Source: Stentor coeruleus (Eukaryota > Ciliophora > Heterotrichea > Heterotrichida > Stentoridae). From it: a stretch of DNA of 64,000 nucleotides. Shown piece by piece: positions 18,726 to 30,300 of the stretch. Position numbers and translations under genes: made by a program. How positions within the stretch are numbered: the stretch's first letter is position 1; each line of letters opens with the position of its first letter. The stretch lies in assembly GCA_001970955.1 (NCBI GenBank), contig MPUH01000009.1:62001-126000 (forward strand). Direction: 5' to 3'. Below the pieces are notes generated by a model. That model made no database searches. It worked only from the letters and a program-made list of their open reading frames with translations, and was not told the origin of the DNA.

Positions 18726-19734
18726 ATGAAAAGAAATACAATGTAACTATCTACATAGAGTTTATGTGAATACAAGCACATGGCCTCGAGATTCACACTC
18801 TCTTTACGACTATGAAACAAGTTCTGCGACCCGAAAAACCCTAAAGATATTATGTAGTACAATAATCAGTCGTCTAGGAAATGATATACTACTATCAGAC
18901 GATCAAGAAAATGAAGCCTTAGTATCTGTGCTTATTGACCATAGTGATTGTATTCTGAGCTCAACCAAAAACTATCCAGTTTGGCTCATAATCAGAAGTT
19001 CACGGAATTCAAATCCTCAAAAATCATATACACTCAAACAAGGGACAATATTAAAACTAGGACGTCTGCAGTTTAGAGTCAAAGCTATTAAACGTGAAGG
19101 TGACCATTTTGATGAAGCTTCAACTGAAGCCGCTAATGAAAAAGGCTTAATGTGCAGAGTATGTCTTTGTGAAAACAGTGAAAAAGCAAACCCTCTTATA
19201 TCAATATGTAAATGTTCAGGGACAATGAAATATATACATATTGCGTGTTTACAAGCATGGATGAATTCACGTGTGACAGAAAACACTTTCGCACGTCATT
19301 TAAAATCTATAGATTGTGAACTTTGTAAGAAAAAACTCCCATTTACTATAAAAGTGAATTCTGTATCTTATGATCTTGTTAGATGCCAAAGACCAGAAAT
19401 GCCATTTTTGGTATTAGAAGGAATACAGGCAGAACAAAGAGAACCAGGGGTTTATCTTATAAGTTTTAAGAATAAAAGTTCAGTTATGCTTGGTAGAGGA
19501 CATGACTCAGATGTTAGGATTCCTGATATTTCTGTATCAAGATGTCATGCGAAAATTAGTTTTGTTGATAATGAGTTTATGGTACAAGATAATAATAGCA
19601 AGTTTGGAACTTTGATTATGTTAGAAGGACCACAAGTACTTGAGAAGAGGTTGTCAGTTCAATGTGGGAGGACTGTTATGGAGTTTAGCAGGGATAGGAA
19701 TAGGATGGACGAAAAGTTTGAGTGGGAGGAATAA
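18726..19734 (+). CDS. RING-CH (MARCH-type) protein with C-terminal FHA domain
   Basis: Model: exon 1 of 17 nt (18726-18742), a 16-nt intron, exon 2 18759-19734; 993 nt, 330 residues. Exon 2 alone begins at GTG; the tiny exon supplies an ATG in frame (MKRNTI then VYVNTS). The middle holds a RING-CH zinc finger: CRVCLCEN, then CKCSGTMKYIHIACLQAW and CELCKKK (C4HC3 order). The C-terminal 110 residues form an FHA domain with LGRGHDSDVRIPD, VSRCHAKI and DNNSKFGTL. The N-terminal region before the RING (IIRSSRN to GRLQFRVKAI) resembles half of a second FHA domain. No membrane segments follow the RING, unlike most MARCH ligases. Inferred: a phosphothreonine-directed ubiquitin ligase. Confidence 0.82.
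18743..18758 (+). other. 16-nt intron
   Basis: GTAACTATCTACATAG. It is the only 16-nt intron in the window; splicing gives an ATG start in frame with the GTG-started frame. Confidence 0.6.
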
Positions 19735-20371
19735 TTTAACATCAATATAGTATAGTTAGATTATTAAGAAATTAGATGGTTTTATCGATTGTGGTTGCTG
19801 ATTTTTCAAATTTTTATGCGAAAGATGATCATTTTTCCATAATGCTGCTTTAAATATAATATACAAATTATGTAATACCAATTATGAGGATTTATTAATG
19901 ACTAGATTTTATAAAAATTTTTTTACTTGTATTTTTGATCATATTTAAAAATAATACCTTAATTTATTTTACTTTATAATCATTTTCTTCTCATCTTGTT
20001 GTTTATAATCATCTTTACTTCTTGTTTAGTTTTTTTTTTTGAGTTCGTCAGAGTAAGCATTTTATGACCTCATCTAAAACTATATCAGGTTCATATTTCT
20101 AGTTATATTGGTCATAAGATTGTTAATAATTATTCATATCTTTATTTACCTGATGATTGATAGTTTATCTACTTATAAAGGACTGCTCATCCTAAGTCAG
20201 GATAAGATTTTTTTTCTTTAACTCTTTAGCTTTCCTAGCAAAACGCAATAAGATCTTAGCTGAGGTTATAAAATTAGATTACTGAAGTTAAATTTAACTT
20301 TATAAACTGTTTTTTGTCTGCAATTCACGCATTTTAATTGCGATTNATGTAAGCTGAAGTTAAATTTAACT
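19735..20371. other. Intergenic with coding-like, stop-bearing minus-strand segment and an assembly join
   Basis: On the minus strand, in frame with the end of the next gene, 20048-20371 reads as coding-like peptide (SNFITSAKILLRFARKAKEL, later KYEPDIVLDEV) broken by several TAA/TAG codons. The stop density is close to that expected by chance in DNA this AT-rich, so this may be nothing. If real it is a decayed 3' part of the neighbouring gene. Confidence 0.3.
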
Positions 20372-20417
20372 TTATAAACTGTTTTTTGTCTGCAATTCAC
20401 GCATTTTAATTGCGATT
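20282..20417. repeat. Direct duplication around a single N (assembly join)
   Basis: 64-bp copies at 20282-20345 and 20354-20417; N at 20346 followed by seven extra bases before the second copy. The duplication covers the C-terminal codons and stop of the minus gene at 20372. Confidence 0.88.
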
Positions 20418-21058
20418 TTATTAACTTTTGACATAAGGTAAGGGCTTTTAAAAAACCCTTTGTTTATATTGCGTGATCTATGAGATGCACTTTTTGTCCT
20501 TGCTTCTATGGCTACCTTTCTTTGACAGTCTCTATATGTTTCTTTAGTATTCTCTGAATCTTCAGTAGGCTCTTTTTCTTTTATTTTTCTGATGAATTTT
20601 TCATTATGTTCATAGCTTTTGTAGTATATCTTAGTATTTCTCATTGCACTGGATTTTCTTGTAGAATCTTTTAGAGAATATCCATCATTTGAATGTTCTT
20701 GTAATGATTTTCTTCTGTTATTAACGAAGGAAGTCTCGTACTGTAGACTGTTTCCAACAAATAAATACCCGTTATCCCCTGTATCCACGTTTTTATGAAG
20801 CTCTTTATAAAGTGGGGTACCATTAATTTGCCACTTCTCACCTGGCTGTGGAATAAGTTTATAAGCTCCTGGTCCTGCTTTTTCACCAGTTTTTCGAGCA
20901 TCCAAATCATATTGCGAAAATCTTCGTGACCTTGAAAAAGTTGGATGAGGATTTACATGTAATATTGGTAAGACTCTTCCATCAAAAGTGACTGATGGCA
21001 AATTAAACTCTGCTGTTTTTTCTTTCGGACTTCTAAAACCAAGATCAGTAGCTCGCAT
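20372..21058 (-). CDS. Unrecognised basic protein with one GPGAY motif (228 aa)
   Basis: Seen: ATG to TAA, 228 residues. Residues about 40-68 (FSRSRRFSQYDL to AGPGAYKL) resemble one unit of the SHIPPO/ODF3 type, which has PGPGxY motifs and is found in proteins of flagellar and cortical microtubules. The rest is Lys/Arg/Ser-rich and probably disordered, with KKIKEKEPTE-like charged stretches. One motif alone is weak evidence for the family. The stop codon and last residues lie inside an assembly duplication, so the C-terminus should be treated as provisional. Confidence 0.6.
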   Translation of the reverse strand: MRATDLGFRSPKEKTAEFNLPSVTFDGRVLPILHVNPHPTFSRSRRFSQYDLDARKTGEKAGPGAYKLIPQPGEKWQINGTPLYKELHKNVDTGDNGYLFVGNSLQYETSFVNNRRKSLQEHSNDGYSLKDSTRKSSAMRNTKIYYKSYEHNEKFIRKIKEKEPTEDSENTKETYRDCQRKVAIEARTKSASHRSRNINKGFFKSPYLMSKVNKIAIKMRELQTKNSL

Positions 21059-21597
21059 TATAAAGATATAATTATAGCATTATTTCAAATTAGAGCTTCG
21101 ATTTATAATCGAATTACTATTTAAATTATTATAAGCATAGGAATCTGTAAATATAAGTTGATATCCAAGCGAAAAAATATTCAGACATATAAGGGAAAAT
21201 ATAAATCCATAATACATCTCATTATTTCCTCATAAATTGCTTTTCAGTTTTTCACACACCTTTTATTCATATACCCATAATATCAATCATCATTTCTTGA
21301 ATATTTATTATAATCCCTAAATATACATAAACATGTCAAGTAGTATTTTAATATCAAATAAAATTTTACCTTCTCAATAAATCTAATACCACAACAAATC
21401 ATAATAAATTATAAAACTTATTCACCCCTCTAAAAATACAAACGTATATCTTCTAAAAAATTATCAGTTTTCATTATAAAACTCTTCTTCAAACCTAAAA
21501 TCTATTTCTGATTCAATAATTGCATCATATAATATCAAAGTTACTCAATAATTCTAAGACAATATAAAATCTAATTACATAACAAAGTTAGTAAATG
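21059..21597. other. Intergenic, AT-rich
   Basis: No open frame or motif of note. The right part (21240-21600) is C-rich on the plus strand, consistent with being the 3' flank of the minus mini-gene that follows. Confidence 0.5.
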
Positions 21598-21810
21598 TTA
21601 GTTTTCATGCACTTCTACGAGTTCCTCGTATGTGTATTTTCTTCTCATGTATAAAGAATTATTTTCAATTTTAAGCTTAGGGGCATTTCTTGTTTTGTTT
21701 GCAAAAACTAGTAGGCATAAACGATTACGTTCGTTTGTGTCGGGGGTTTTTTCATGCTGGAGCATGAATATTTCTATTGGTTGAGGTTTGGTACAGACAC
21801 AGTTTCCCAT
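21598..21810 (-). CDS. MG-Cys mini-protein, paralog of the gene at 22954 (70 aa)
   Basis: Seen: ATG to TAA, 70 residues, starting MGNCVC, a good dual-acylation signal (Gly2 myristoylation, Cys4/6 palmitoylation). The C-terminal 40 residues match those of the protein at 22954-23175: L-x-LLVF-x2-K-x2-NAP-x-LK, then LYMRRK-x-T-x-EEL. Shared sequence between two short ORFs is strong evidence that both are real. No wider family recognised. Inferred: small membrane-tethered adaptor. Confidence 0.75.
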   Translation of the reverse strand: MGNCVCTKPQPIEIFMLQHEKTPDTNERNRLCLLVFANKTRNAPKLKIENNSLYMRRKYTYEELVEVHEN

Positions 21811-22953
21811 AATGAAAATTATTAACGTGGAAAATAGAATCAGATAAGATATTAAAGCTATGAAAGGAAGATATTTAAATTATCTTTAGGATAATTATAG
21901 ATACAGCTATTGGTGTCTTAAAAAAGTGTATATAAACGGTATAATATTTTATTATTGTATTGCGATTGAAGATCAGAATATTGAAAAACACAATTTTTAA
22001 TACAAAAATTATAAATTTTGATTTTAAAAGATAAGGTTAGGATTGGAATTATTGGTCCTGATTAATATGATTCGGTATAAAAATAGCATATGTTTGCTGG
22101 ATAAGTTTATTGTGTGTTTTTTGTATATAATGATGGTTTGATATTTTTTGGTATTGGTGTTATTTAAGGGATATTAGGAATAAAGGTAAAAGGTATTTAT
22201 GATTTAATTTTTAAATGATGAAGTGGAAATTTAAATATAGTATTAGTTAGGTAATAATGTATATGATGATAAAGTAAAATTACGGGTTGGTCTATTAATA
22301 ATAAAAGATTATTAGAAAAAGGTAAAAATATAATGGAATATGATTGTAAGATACTGTTTTATTATAAAATAGTAATAATGCAAAAACATATTTTTTTAGC
22401 TAAGTTCACTATTTATAATTTATACATTTTCTGAAGATATAAATTCTATAAAGAATATTAATAAACTTGATTTTTTTGCCTTATAGAACAACCTAATTTT
22501 ATAATATATTCCATGAAAAGTTTTTAAACTTTTTTAAGTAGTAATAGCTTACTATAATAATCCTAACATCCTAAAAATGTATAAAACTGAAATTTGATAT
22601 ACTAAAACTGAAAAAAAAATATCAAAAAAAATTTTTTTGGCTGGTAGTTCTATCAAAAATTCTCAAATTTTAATACCCAATATGCATTTTTTATTCAGGT
22701 ATTTTAATTCAGTAATTAACGTTGACAAGCTTATACAAGCAATATTTTTACATTACCTATTTCTAAATTGATTATTTATCAGAAACTATACCAAACTAAT
22801 TGTTTCGATATCCAATCACTTCCATTTAGTGAAACTACATCAAAACCACTAAATCAACTTGATAATACTATTCATCGTCTTATCAAATAAGCATATTACT
22901 TCTGCTTAAAAATTCCTAAAGTTGAAAGACTATGCTATTTTAAACAAAAAGAA
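21811..22953. other. Intergenic between the two MG-Cys mini-genes
   Basis: The left half (21811-22330) is G/T-rich, the leader side of the 21598 gene. The right half (22660-22950) is richer in C, the 3' side of the 22954 gene. No extra gene copy recognised between them. Confidence 0.5.
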
Positions 22954-23175
22954 TTAGTTATTCACATTATCTTGAGTTTCTATCAGTTCTTCAAATGTAC
23001 CCTTTCTTCTCATGTATAATGGATTTTGCTCTAATTTAAGACTAGGAGCGTTTAAAACTTTGAGTTCAAAAACAAGCAAACGAAGTCGTAATTGTTCACG
23101 TAAGTCATTTGGAAGTTCTTTCTTCGCCTTAGGTAATACAATAGGGTTTTCATTTTGGCTGCAGCAAACTCCCAT
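22954..23175 (-). CDS. MG-Cys mini-protein, paralog of the gene at 21598 (73 aa)
   Basis: Seen: ATG to stop, 73 residues, starting MGVCCSQ (Gly2, Cys4, Cys5). Residues 30-66 (LRLRLLVFELKVLNAPSLK, then NPLYMRRKGTFEELIE) align with the 21598 protein at roughly 60% identity over the C-terminal 40 residues, while the segment between differs. Same strand, about 1.1 kb apart, so a tandem duplication. Function unknown; expected at the inner membrane face. Confidence 0.75.
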   Translation of the reverse strand: MGVCCSQNENPIVLPKAKKELPNDLREQLRLRLLVFELKVLNAPSLKLEQNPLYMRRKGTFEELIETQDNVNN

Positions 23176-23812
23176 ATTAATACAATTATTAGTTTTATTC
23201 TAAGCTATATTTAAGAGAAATACTGTAAAAACTAATTATTATAATAAAGAATAGTATATATTAAGGTTATAATAATATAGAGTTTTAGAATTAGGAAATT
23301 TTGATTAGTATATTAGGTTAGCAAGTCGATTGTAATACACAAATTTTTAAATCTGGCTTACAATTCAATAAAACTAGACTTTTTGAAGCTATTTATGTAA
23401 AGGACTATAGAAAATTTAAAAACCTTAGATATAGCATGTAAAAAATATCATCATATATACTTATTTAACTTTGAATACCCATACAAAATTATGCACTAAA
23501 CATTCACTAATAAAAAATATAATTAGATATATTTCATATAACCAACCACTAAACTATAATTAAAATCAGTCATAAAACTCTTCTCCAATCAAAAAACCAA
23601 AAATCTAAATAAAAAATTCCAAAAACTCTTAATAAAATAATCTAACCCAACTTCGCAAACCCAGAGACCTAATCTAAAATAATCACTATAAAAGCCTTAT
23701 ACTAAATATCATAACCACACTAAAACCAAGTATAAAACCGAAAATCATAAACAATTACTAAACAAACTATCTGAAATAAGAAAAAAACAAGTATTTACAT
23801 AAATACAAAGAT
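23176..23812. other. Intergenic, AT-rich
   Basis: Strongly A/C-rich on the plus strand from 23460 to 23810, matching the 3' flank of the minus-strand gene that follows. No gene seen. Confidence 0.5.
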
Positions 23813-24100
23813 CTAAAATATACTGCACAATTTAGGACACATAAAAGAATTGACACAACAAGTTGTATCTGCTCTATCGCTCATAGCTTCAACTGGATCA
23901 ACAACTCCTTCAATTTCTTCATGGTTTACTTCAAGCGGTAAAGCAAAACTAGGAGATGCAGTCGACACATCATGTAAAGGCTGCTGATTTAGTTTAATAT
24001 TTCGTTTTAATCTGTCTTGTTGGAGTTTTATATGGATTTCTTTAGCCTATATGTTAGGTACAGTTGGTAGAGTCAGTTTTTTTGCTGAGGCGATATTCAT
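23813..24100 (-). CDS. Small two-exon protein with Cys-rich C-terminus (90 aa)
   Basis: Model: exon 1 24062-24100, 15-nt intron 24047-24061, exon 2 23813-24046; 273 nt in frame, ATG to TAG. Sequence MNIASAKKLTLPT joins AKEIHIKLQQDRLKRN. The centre is acidic and Pro/Ser-containing; the end is Cys-rich (TTCCVNSFMCPKLCSIF), possibly lipid-modified or metal-binding. It is divergent from the kinase gene with 163 bp between the two ATGs. No family recognised. The exact splice arithmetic supports the model. Confidence 0.6.
24047..24061 (-). other. 15-nt intron
   Basis: GTACCTAACATATAG on the minus strand, phase 0, carries the in-frame TAG. Confidence 0.7.
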
Positions 24101-24263
24101 ATTATATCAATTACGTATAACCCAAAGTTTTTGGGTATGAAATTGCATGGAAGATAAGTGGGATGATAGAAATGAGTCTAGACAAAAGGGTTTACCTTGT
24201 GTGTCTTTTCATCATATAGGCTTCCAACACCTCTAATTCTTAATTTGAATAAGCTCATACAAT

Positions 24264-26876
24264 ATGTCTAAAAGCCAAATTCGGCTCATAGGAGTTTATG
24301 TAACACTCATATAGCAACTGGGAGAAACAATCGGCAAAGGGGCTTTCGGGAAAGTTTACAAAGCTCTAAACATCGAAACTGGGCAGATCGTGGCCATAAA
24401 GCAAATCTCCATCTCTAACATATCCGAAGACCAGTCACGTCTAATAGAAAAAGAAATCACCCTAATGAAACGTCTAAGCCACAAAAACATCGTAAAATAT
24501 ATCGACGTGATAACAACAGACAAATACTTAAACATAGTCCTCGAATATGTTGAAAATGGTTCATTATCCGGTATAGTAAAGAAATTCAGTGCATTTCAAG
24601 AACACTTAGTTTCTTTATTCATAAGTCAAGTTCTTCAAGGATTAAAATACCTTCATTCTCAAGGTGTAGTTCATAGAGATATAAAAGGTGCTAATCTCCT
24701 TACAACAAAAGATGGGACAGTAAAACTAGCTGATTTTGGTGTTGCTATGAAGCTTACAGAAAGTACAAAAAGTATGTCAATTGTAGGAACACCATATTGG
24801 ATGGCCCCTGAAATAGTTGAACAAACAGGTAGGTGTACAACATCATGTGATATATGGAGTCTTGGATGTACAGTCATAGAATTACTAACAGGTAAGCCTC
24901 CATATTTTGATTTAGAACCAATGTCAGCTTTGTATAGAATAGTTCAAGATGAATATCCTCCAATACCACCTGTAGCATCAAATGAACTTAAAGACTTCCT
25001 TACTTTATGTTTCCAAAAAGAACCTTTTTTTAGAAAAAGTGCTCAAGATCTGCTTAGCCATCCATGGCTAGCTAAAGCGCATAAAAGATTGTCTGAAGCT
25101 AATGAAGAAAGTAGTGTTGAGGATTTAAGCCAAGAAGATTTATTTAATGCTCATATAAATCAAAGGAACTCATATCATGAAGATGACCAAGTTAGGAACT
25201 CAGTTACAAATTCAGTACCAAGTTTTTATGGTAGCAACTTACGTGATCTTTTATCTAAAAGCTTGAAAAAGTCTTCTATATTTTCAGTAAATCATAGTGT
25301 TGATAAATCTCAACAAGCTAATGAAAGTATAGACGACAGTGTTTCAAATATCGAAGACCATAGCGAAATTGATCAACTTGTAGAAACCTTAGACTTTGCC
25401 CAGAGTCCAAAAGATCTTCACAGGCTTCTTGAATTGCTTTCATCATCACCTTCATCAAAAAAACTATCTATACCTATTATGCCTGTGCTTAAACAAATAT
25501 TAGATGAACATGAAGATTTAGAAAGTTTACATTTAGCTCTACAACTAACTAATTCTATGTGTTGTGAACCTTGTTATCAAGAATTAGCTGGACGTATTGG
25601 GTTATTAACTTCAGCTTTAAGGTATATAAGTGAAGAATTTTGTAAAGAACTGAGAATAGAAACAGCATTTCTTATTGGGCAATTATTCCAAGCTAGTGAT
25701 TGTAGTTTACATATATTAATGTCTGCAGGTGGAGTTGAAGCTATTATTAAACTCTTAGACCCGAATTTCCAGGAAAATAAAGAATTGGTTGTTTTGGGGA
25801 TTGATTGTATTATGAACCTTCTTGAAGATGGTGGAAAAGAGTATTTGAGGGTTTGGGCAACTCATGGAGCTATTGAAAGACTTGCTTTAGCACTTGATAA
25901 TATGGCTTCTGACCCTAATGGTGCGCAGTATTTAGAAAAAACTGCTGATCTGCTGTTAATTTTTTCGACTGTAAGTTGTATGTAGGGCTGCAGCAGTGTC
26001 CTTCTTAAGTTTTGTGAAGAAGATGTATTGTCTATTATTATCAGTTGTGTGCATAGTCTACCTGAGCACCCAAAACTTCAGATACTCACTGCACTTAAAA
26101 ACCTCGCATCTCATCGGAGTCTACAAAACAAACTTGAAAACGCAGGGTTTATCGTCGATATTGTAAGAATCCTCAAATCAGAAAAATCTCACGATGCCAT
26201 CCTAGCTTGTATTCTTACATTAAACAGCATCTGCAAACTTAGCCCAGCTCGACAAGAACAAGCTGTTTTAGCAGGAGTAATCCCAATTCTCTTAGAAAAC
26301 CTTGAAGAACATGGTAAAATGCAGCAACTTTGCACATCTTTATTATGTTCATTTATATCCGCATCAGTAGCATGTAGAACTCATTTACACAAATCCAATG
26401 CTTTAAAAGCTTTAATAAACATTCTAAAATCAAATCCAAGAGTTTTTGATGCGATATCCAACTGGACAACTTTAGAACCTTCAAAATGTAAGCCAATATT
26501 ATTACAAGAAACACACATAAAAGGCTTAGTTGAAGTTTTTAATAATACAGGCGATGAAACTGTTCAGGGAATGATTCAGATTCTTAGATCAGATAATGCT
26601 TTTGCTATATCATTTGGAAGTAGAAATGATTTCTTACAAGGACTTTTTACAAAAATGGCTAAATGCCATATGGATGCTGGGAAAGCTAAAAATTGTTTAG
26701 ATTTATTATTAGTTGTAGCTGTAAAACACTCAAAACCTAGAGCTATGATGGATGAGAATAGTTTTTATCCGTTGATAGTTAAGATATTGCATACTTCAAG
26801 AGATGAGGATTTGGTTGTATTAGAAGAAATAGCAACTTTGCTTTTAACACTATATAGTGGGAAAATGAAAATGTAA
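24264..26876 (+). CDS. STE-type kinase of the Cdc7/SepH/MAP3K-epsilon class with ARM/HEAT C-terminus
   Basis: Model: exons 24264-24299, 24315-25970 and 25986-26876 with two 15-nt introns; 2583 nt, 860 residues. Exon 1 restores the N-terminus and leads into the glycine loop GKGAFG (19-24). Lys41 (VAIKQ), [10 protein letters not shown] at 132-141, DFG at 152-154 and GTPYWMAPE at 170-178 make a complete, active-looking kinase domain (about 12-265). After an acidic Ser-rich linker (270-340), residues 345-860 form ARM/HEAT-like repeats. Known: this layout is that of plant MAP3K-epsilon and fungal Cdc7/SepH, which act in septation and mitotic-exit signalling. In a ciliate a role in division or cortical patterning is plausible but inferred. 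Confidence 0.92.
24300..24314 (+). other. 15-nt intron (kinase gene, intron 1)
   Basis: GTAACACTCATATAG, phase 0; joins IGVY to QLGETIGKG. Confidence 0.85.
25971..25985 (+). other. 15-nt intron (kinase gene, intron 2)
   Basis: GTAAGTTGTATGTAG, phase 0; its TAG ends the long upstream frame, and removal joins LLIFST to GCSSVLLKF. Confidence 0.92.
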
Positions 26877-27323
26877 AAGTAATTATATAATTTTCTGAGG
26901 ATTTAAGCTTAGATAAATAAAATTCTTGTATTTGGTAATAATGATTTTTTTATATCATTTTTTGATTATAGGTTGATTAGTTTATGAGTTTTATGTTGAT
27001 TATATGCCTAGGATTTTATATTGTTTTTGTATGTTTTAGATTATGTTTTTCATGTAATTCATAATTTCAAACTTTTTTTTTTAAATATTCTTAGTATATT
27101 TCAACTTTAAAAATAAACTTAAGTGCGCTTAGATATTATGTTTTGTTATAATATTACGTGTATATATTATTTATGATATAGTTTTAAAGGAAAAAAAAAC
27201 TGTTTTAAGATAATAAAAGGATTTCTAACTGGGATATGAATATCTTGTCAGATAAATAACTTTTTCATAAAACCTTCAAGGGCAACGATGGATTCATAAT
27301 TTTAAATTTATTCAGTTATAAAT
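26877..27323. other. Intergenic, AT-rich
   Basis: G/T-rich, C-poor 3' flank (26880-27070) followed by mixed AT-rich DNA before the next plus-strand start. No gene seen. Confidence 0.5.
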
Positions 27324-30300
27324 ATGAATGAAAATTTAAACAGATCATATTCGAAATCACCTGCTAGAGACGCGACAATTTATCAAAATGCTATTAGAAA
27401 TCAGCATAGCCTCCACCAGCAAGAATACGAGCAGTTCCATCGTGATAGAGCTATACAGTTTAGAGAGATAGAAAATTCTCAGACTGACAAATTCAGAGAA
27501 ACAGATGGCGATCGTACAGCTCTTATAAAAAGAATCAATGGTTTACTTGTAGAAGTTGAAAGACTCAGCCACGAGAAAAACGAGCTGACCGCAGCTTTAC
27601 ATGAAGAACGTATTGCATCAAACGAGGTTCATCGAATGGCAAAATCCTCAGGTAAAGCCAAAAACATAATCGACCGTAACCTTCAGTCTGATTTGAAATT
27701 TGAAAAAGAAGAAAATAGTCGTCTAAGGCACCTTTTACATCAAATCGAACTAGAAAGAGCAGAACTTCGATCAAAGCTTAAAGACTATGAATTAGCATCA
27801 TCAAGCTCAACATATGAGAAAAAAGAACTCATATGCAAACTTCAACAGAAAACCGATCAAGTGCTTATTTTTGAAGCAGATAACCGAGCTTTGAATGAAA
27901 AAAATCTGTTTTTACAAAGCAGGGTAAATGATCTTGAACATGAAAATGCGACTATAATCCATGAAAGAAGTAATTTATGTGAAACTCTTTCTAGAATGGA
28001 AGTAGAAAGGATGGAAATCATTAAAAAACTCCATGAAGAAATTGCTAGATATGAGAACTTCCAAATCATTAAAAATAGTGAAATTGATAATATGAAATGG
28101 GTACAAAAACGTCATTGTCGGGTATTAGCATCAAGAAATATTGCTTTAGAATTACAGAAAATGACATGTAAAGTGTATAATTATGGACTTAGTAGGATAA
28201 AAGATTCAGTGTTTTATGAAAGTGCTAAATGGAGAGGGACGCAAAAAATAGTCGCGAATTTATTTAAGTTTTATGATAGGAGGGTGAAATCATGTTTTGA
28301 TTCTTGGCGTGGAAAACTGAATTGGAGAAGCACACAGTTAGCTAGGATGAATCTTGTTGATATTTATAGTAGAAAAGGAACACAAGCTAAGATATTTTCT
28401 GAATGGAGGAATTTAATGCTTAGTAAATTGAAGGATAAAAGGCAAAAGATTCTTTGTTTAACAGTGCTTTCGAAACTTTTTAAGGATAAAATAGAGAGTT
28501 CGATTAGGACAAGGTTTATACAGTTTAAGACTTTTGCTATGGGAAATAGACGTAAAGATTTCCAAGGAAGCAAATTGACGATCAGAGCATTTGTGGGGAA
28601 ACTAAGAAGTGCTATTAGTAAATGGCAGCGTTTCAACGAAAAAATGAAAGCTGCACAGTCAAGAGAGGATCTAGCTGTAGACTTCGCTGCATCACTTCTT
28701 AGATCAAGATACTTCTTTGCCTTTAAAGAATATACCAAACTAAGGAAAAAGGATCGTGAAATACTTTCAATGAAAGAAGATCATGCTGATAAAGTCTACC
28801 AGATTAATATCCTTAACGAACTTAACAGATACACCCAACGCAAAAGTCTCCGAGACACAATAGTACGTAAAATGGTCAAACGATGGATCCGTAAAGATCA
28901 ATACCGTGCCGTGTCAACCTGGAAATCCGAAGTCAAAACCATGAAAAAAATCGAGAAAGTCGAATTTTACCTTCGAGGCAACGACTTAACCAAATCCCAC
29001 CTCGTCAAAGAAAAACTCTTCTTTGCATGGAAGAACTTCATAATAACAAACAAACTGCAAAGAACCCAAGAAGAACTCAACTACGAAAAACCTTTACGTG
29101 AAAAATACGAAAATCTTCACAAAGATGTTATTGAAGAAAAACAACGTATTCACAATATAAAAGTTGGAAGAATGTTTGCAAAATGTTTCCGTGGAGAACT
29201 TTTCAGTTATTTTACTCATTGGCGAGAGCATACAGAGTACTTCCGAGAAGCAAAACCAAGAATCAAACGAATGATTCTCAAAGAATACATTTTCAAAATC
29301 GGTTCAGCGTTTCGTAAATGGAAAGATTCAATATCAACAATAAATTATAGAGATTTACATTTAGAAAATTTGAAATACGCTGAAACTAACTCAATATTAC
29401 TTGAACATATTACAAATCTTGAAGAAACTTTAAGTTTCCAACTTGGGAAAACACAAGATATGACTAGACAGTCAATGAAAAGAGTTATATTAAGAATACA
29501 AAATTTTAAACTAGCGACTTATATGAGAACATGGGCACAAAATGCTTTTACTACTTCAAATATGCTTTCAGGGGCTATGATTATTGAAAGGAAATTAAGA
29601 AATTTTTTATATAGAAGATCTTTAGTTGCTATACTTAACAAGTCAATAAACAATAAAAGAAAATGGTTTGCTAAGAGAAAAATGAACAATTTTATTTTGA
29701 TGCAAATGAGAGGAGGGGTTTTGACAACTTTTAGCTCTTGGAAGAATTTTTGGGAAATCAGAAAACAGTTCAAGCAAATGTTTATAAAAATCGCACATAG
29801 AAAAGGTATGACAAACAAACAGATTTATATGAACAAATTTAAAGCTAAAATGAAAGCACTACGTGAGACTGAGCTTTTAAATGAAACTTATAGACTTGCA
29901 ACAGAAAAAGCATCATTAGAAAATACATTAGAAAGACTTACAGATGATTTTAATCAAGAATCAGCAAGATCAGCTAAGTTTCTTAAAAATCTTAAAAAAA
30001 GGAGTCGTTTAAGAATAGCTAATGCTTTAATCAGATGCAGCCAAGGGTGTAGAAAAGTGTATTGGGACAGATGGATCGGCATGATAAAATTTAAAGATTT
30101 AAAACTAGACAAAATGGGCAGATTAAGAAAACTCTGGGATAAAAACAGAGAGAAAAAAGCTTGGAGGACTTGGATGATTTATATAAAAAACAAGTTTGAA
30201 ACCATATCTAAAATCGAGATGAATGGGATTAAAAAACAAGCCAAAATACAAAAAAGGGTCGCTAAAGGTACAGAGGAAGTTTTGAAAAAACAAATCGAAG

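Noticed and set aside
20048-20371. Alternative genetic code with TAA/TAG as Gln
   Set aside because: Other genes, including a 1662-codon one, have no internal TAA/TAG and use them as stops, so a code change would have to apply to this segment alone.
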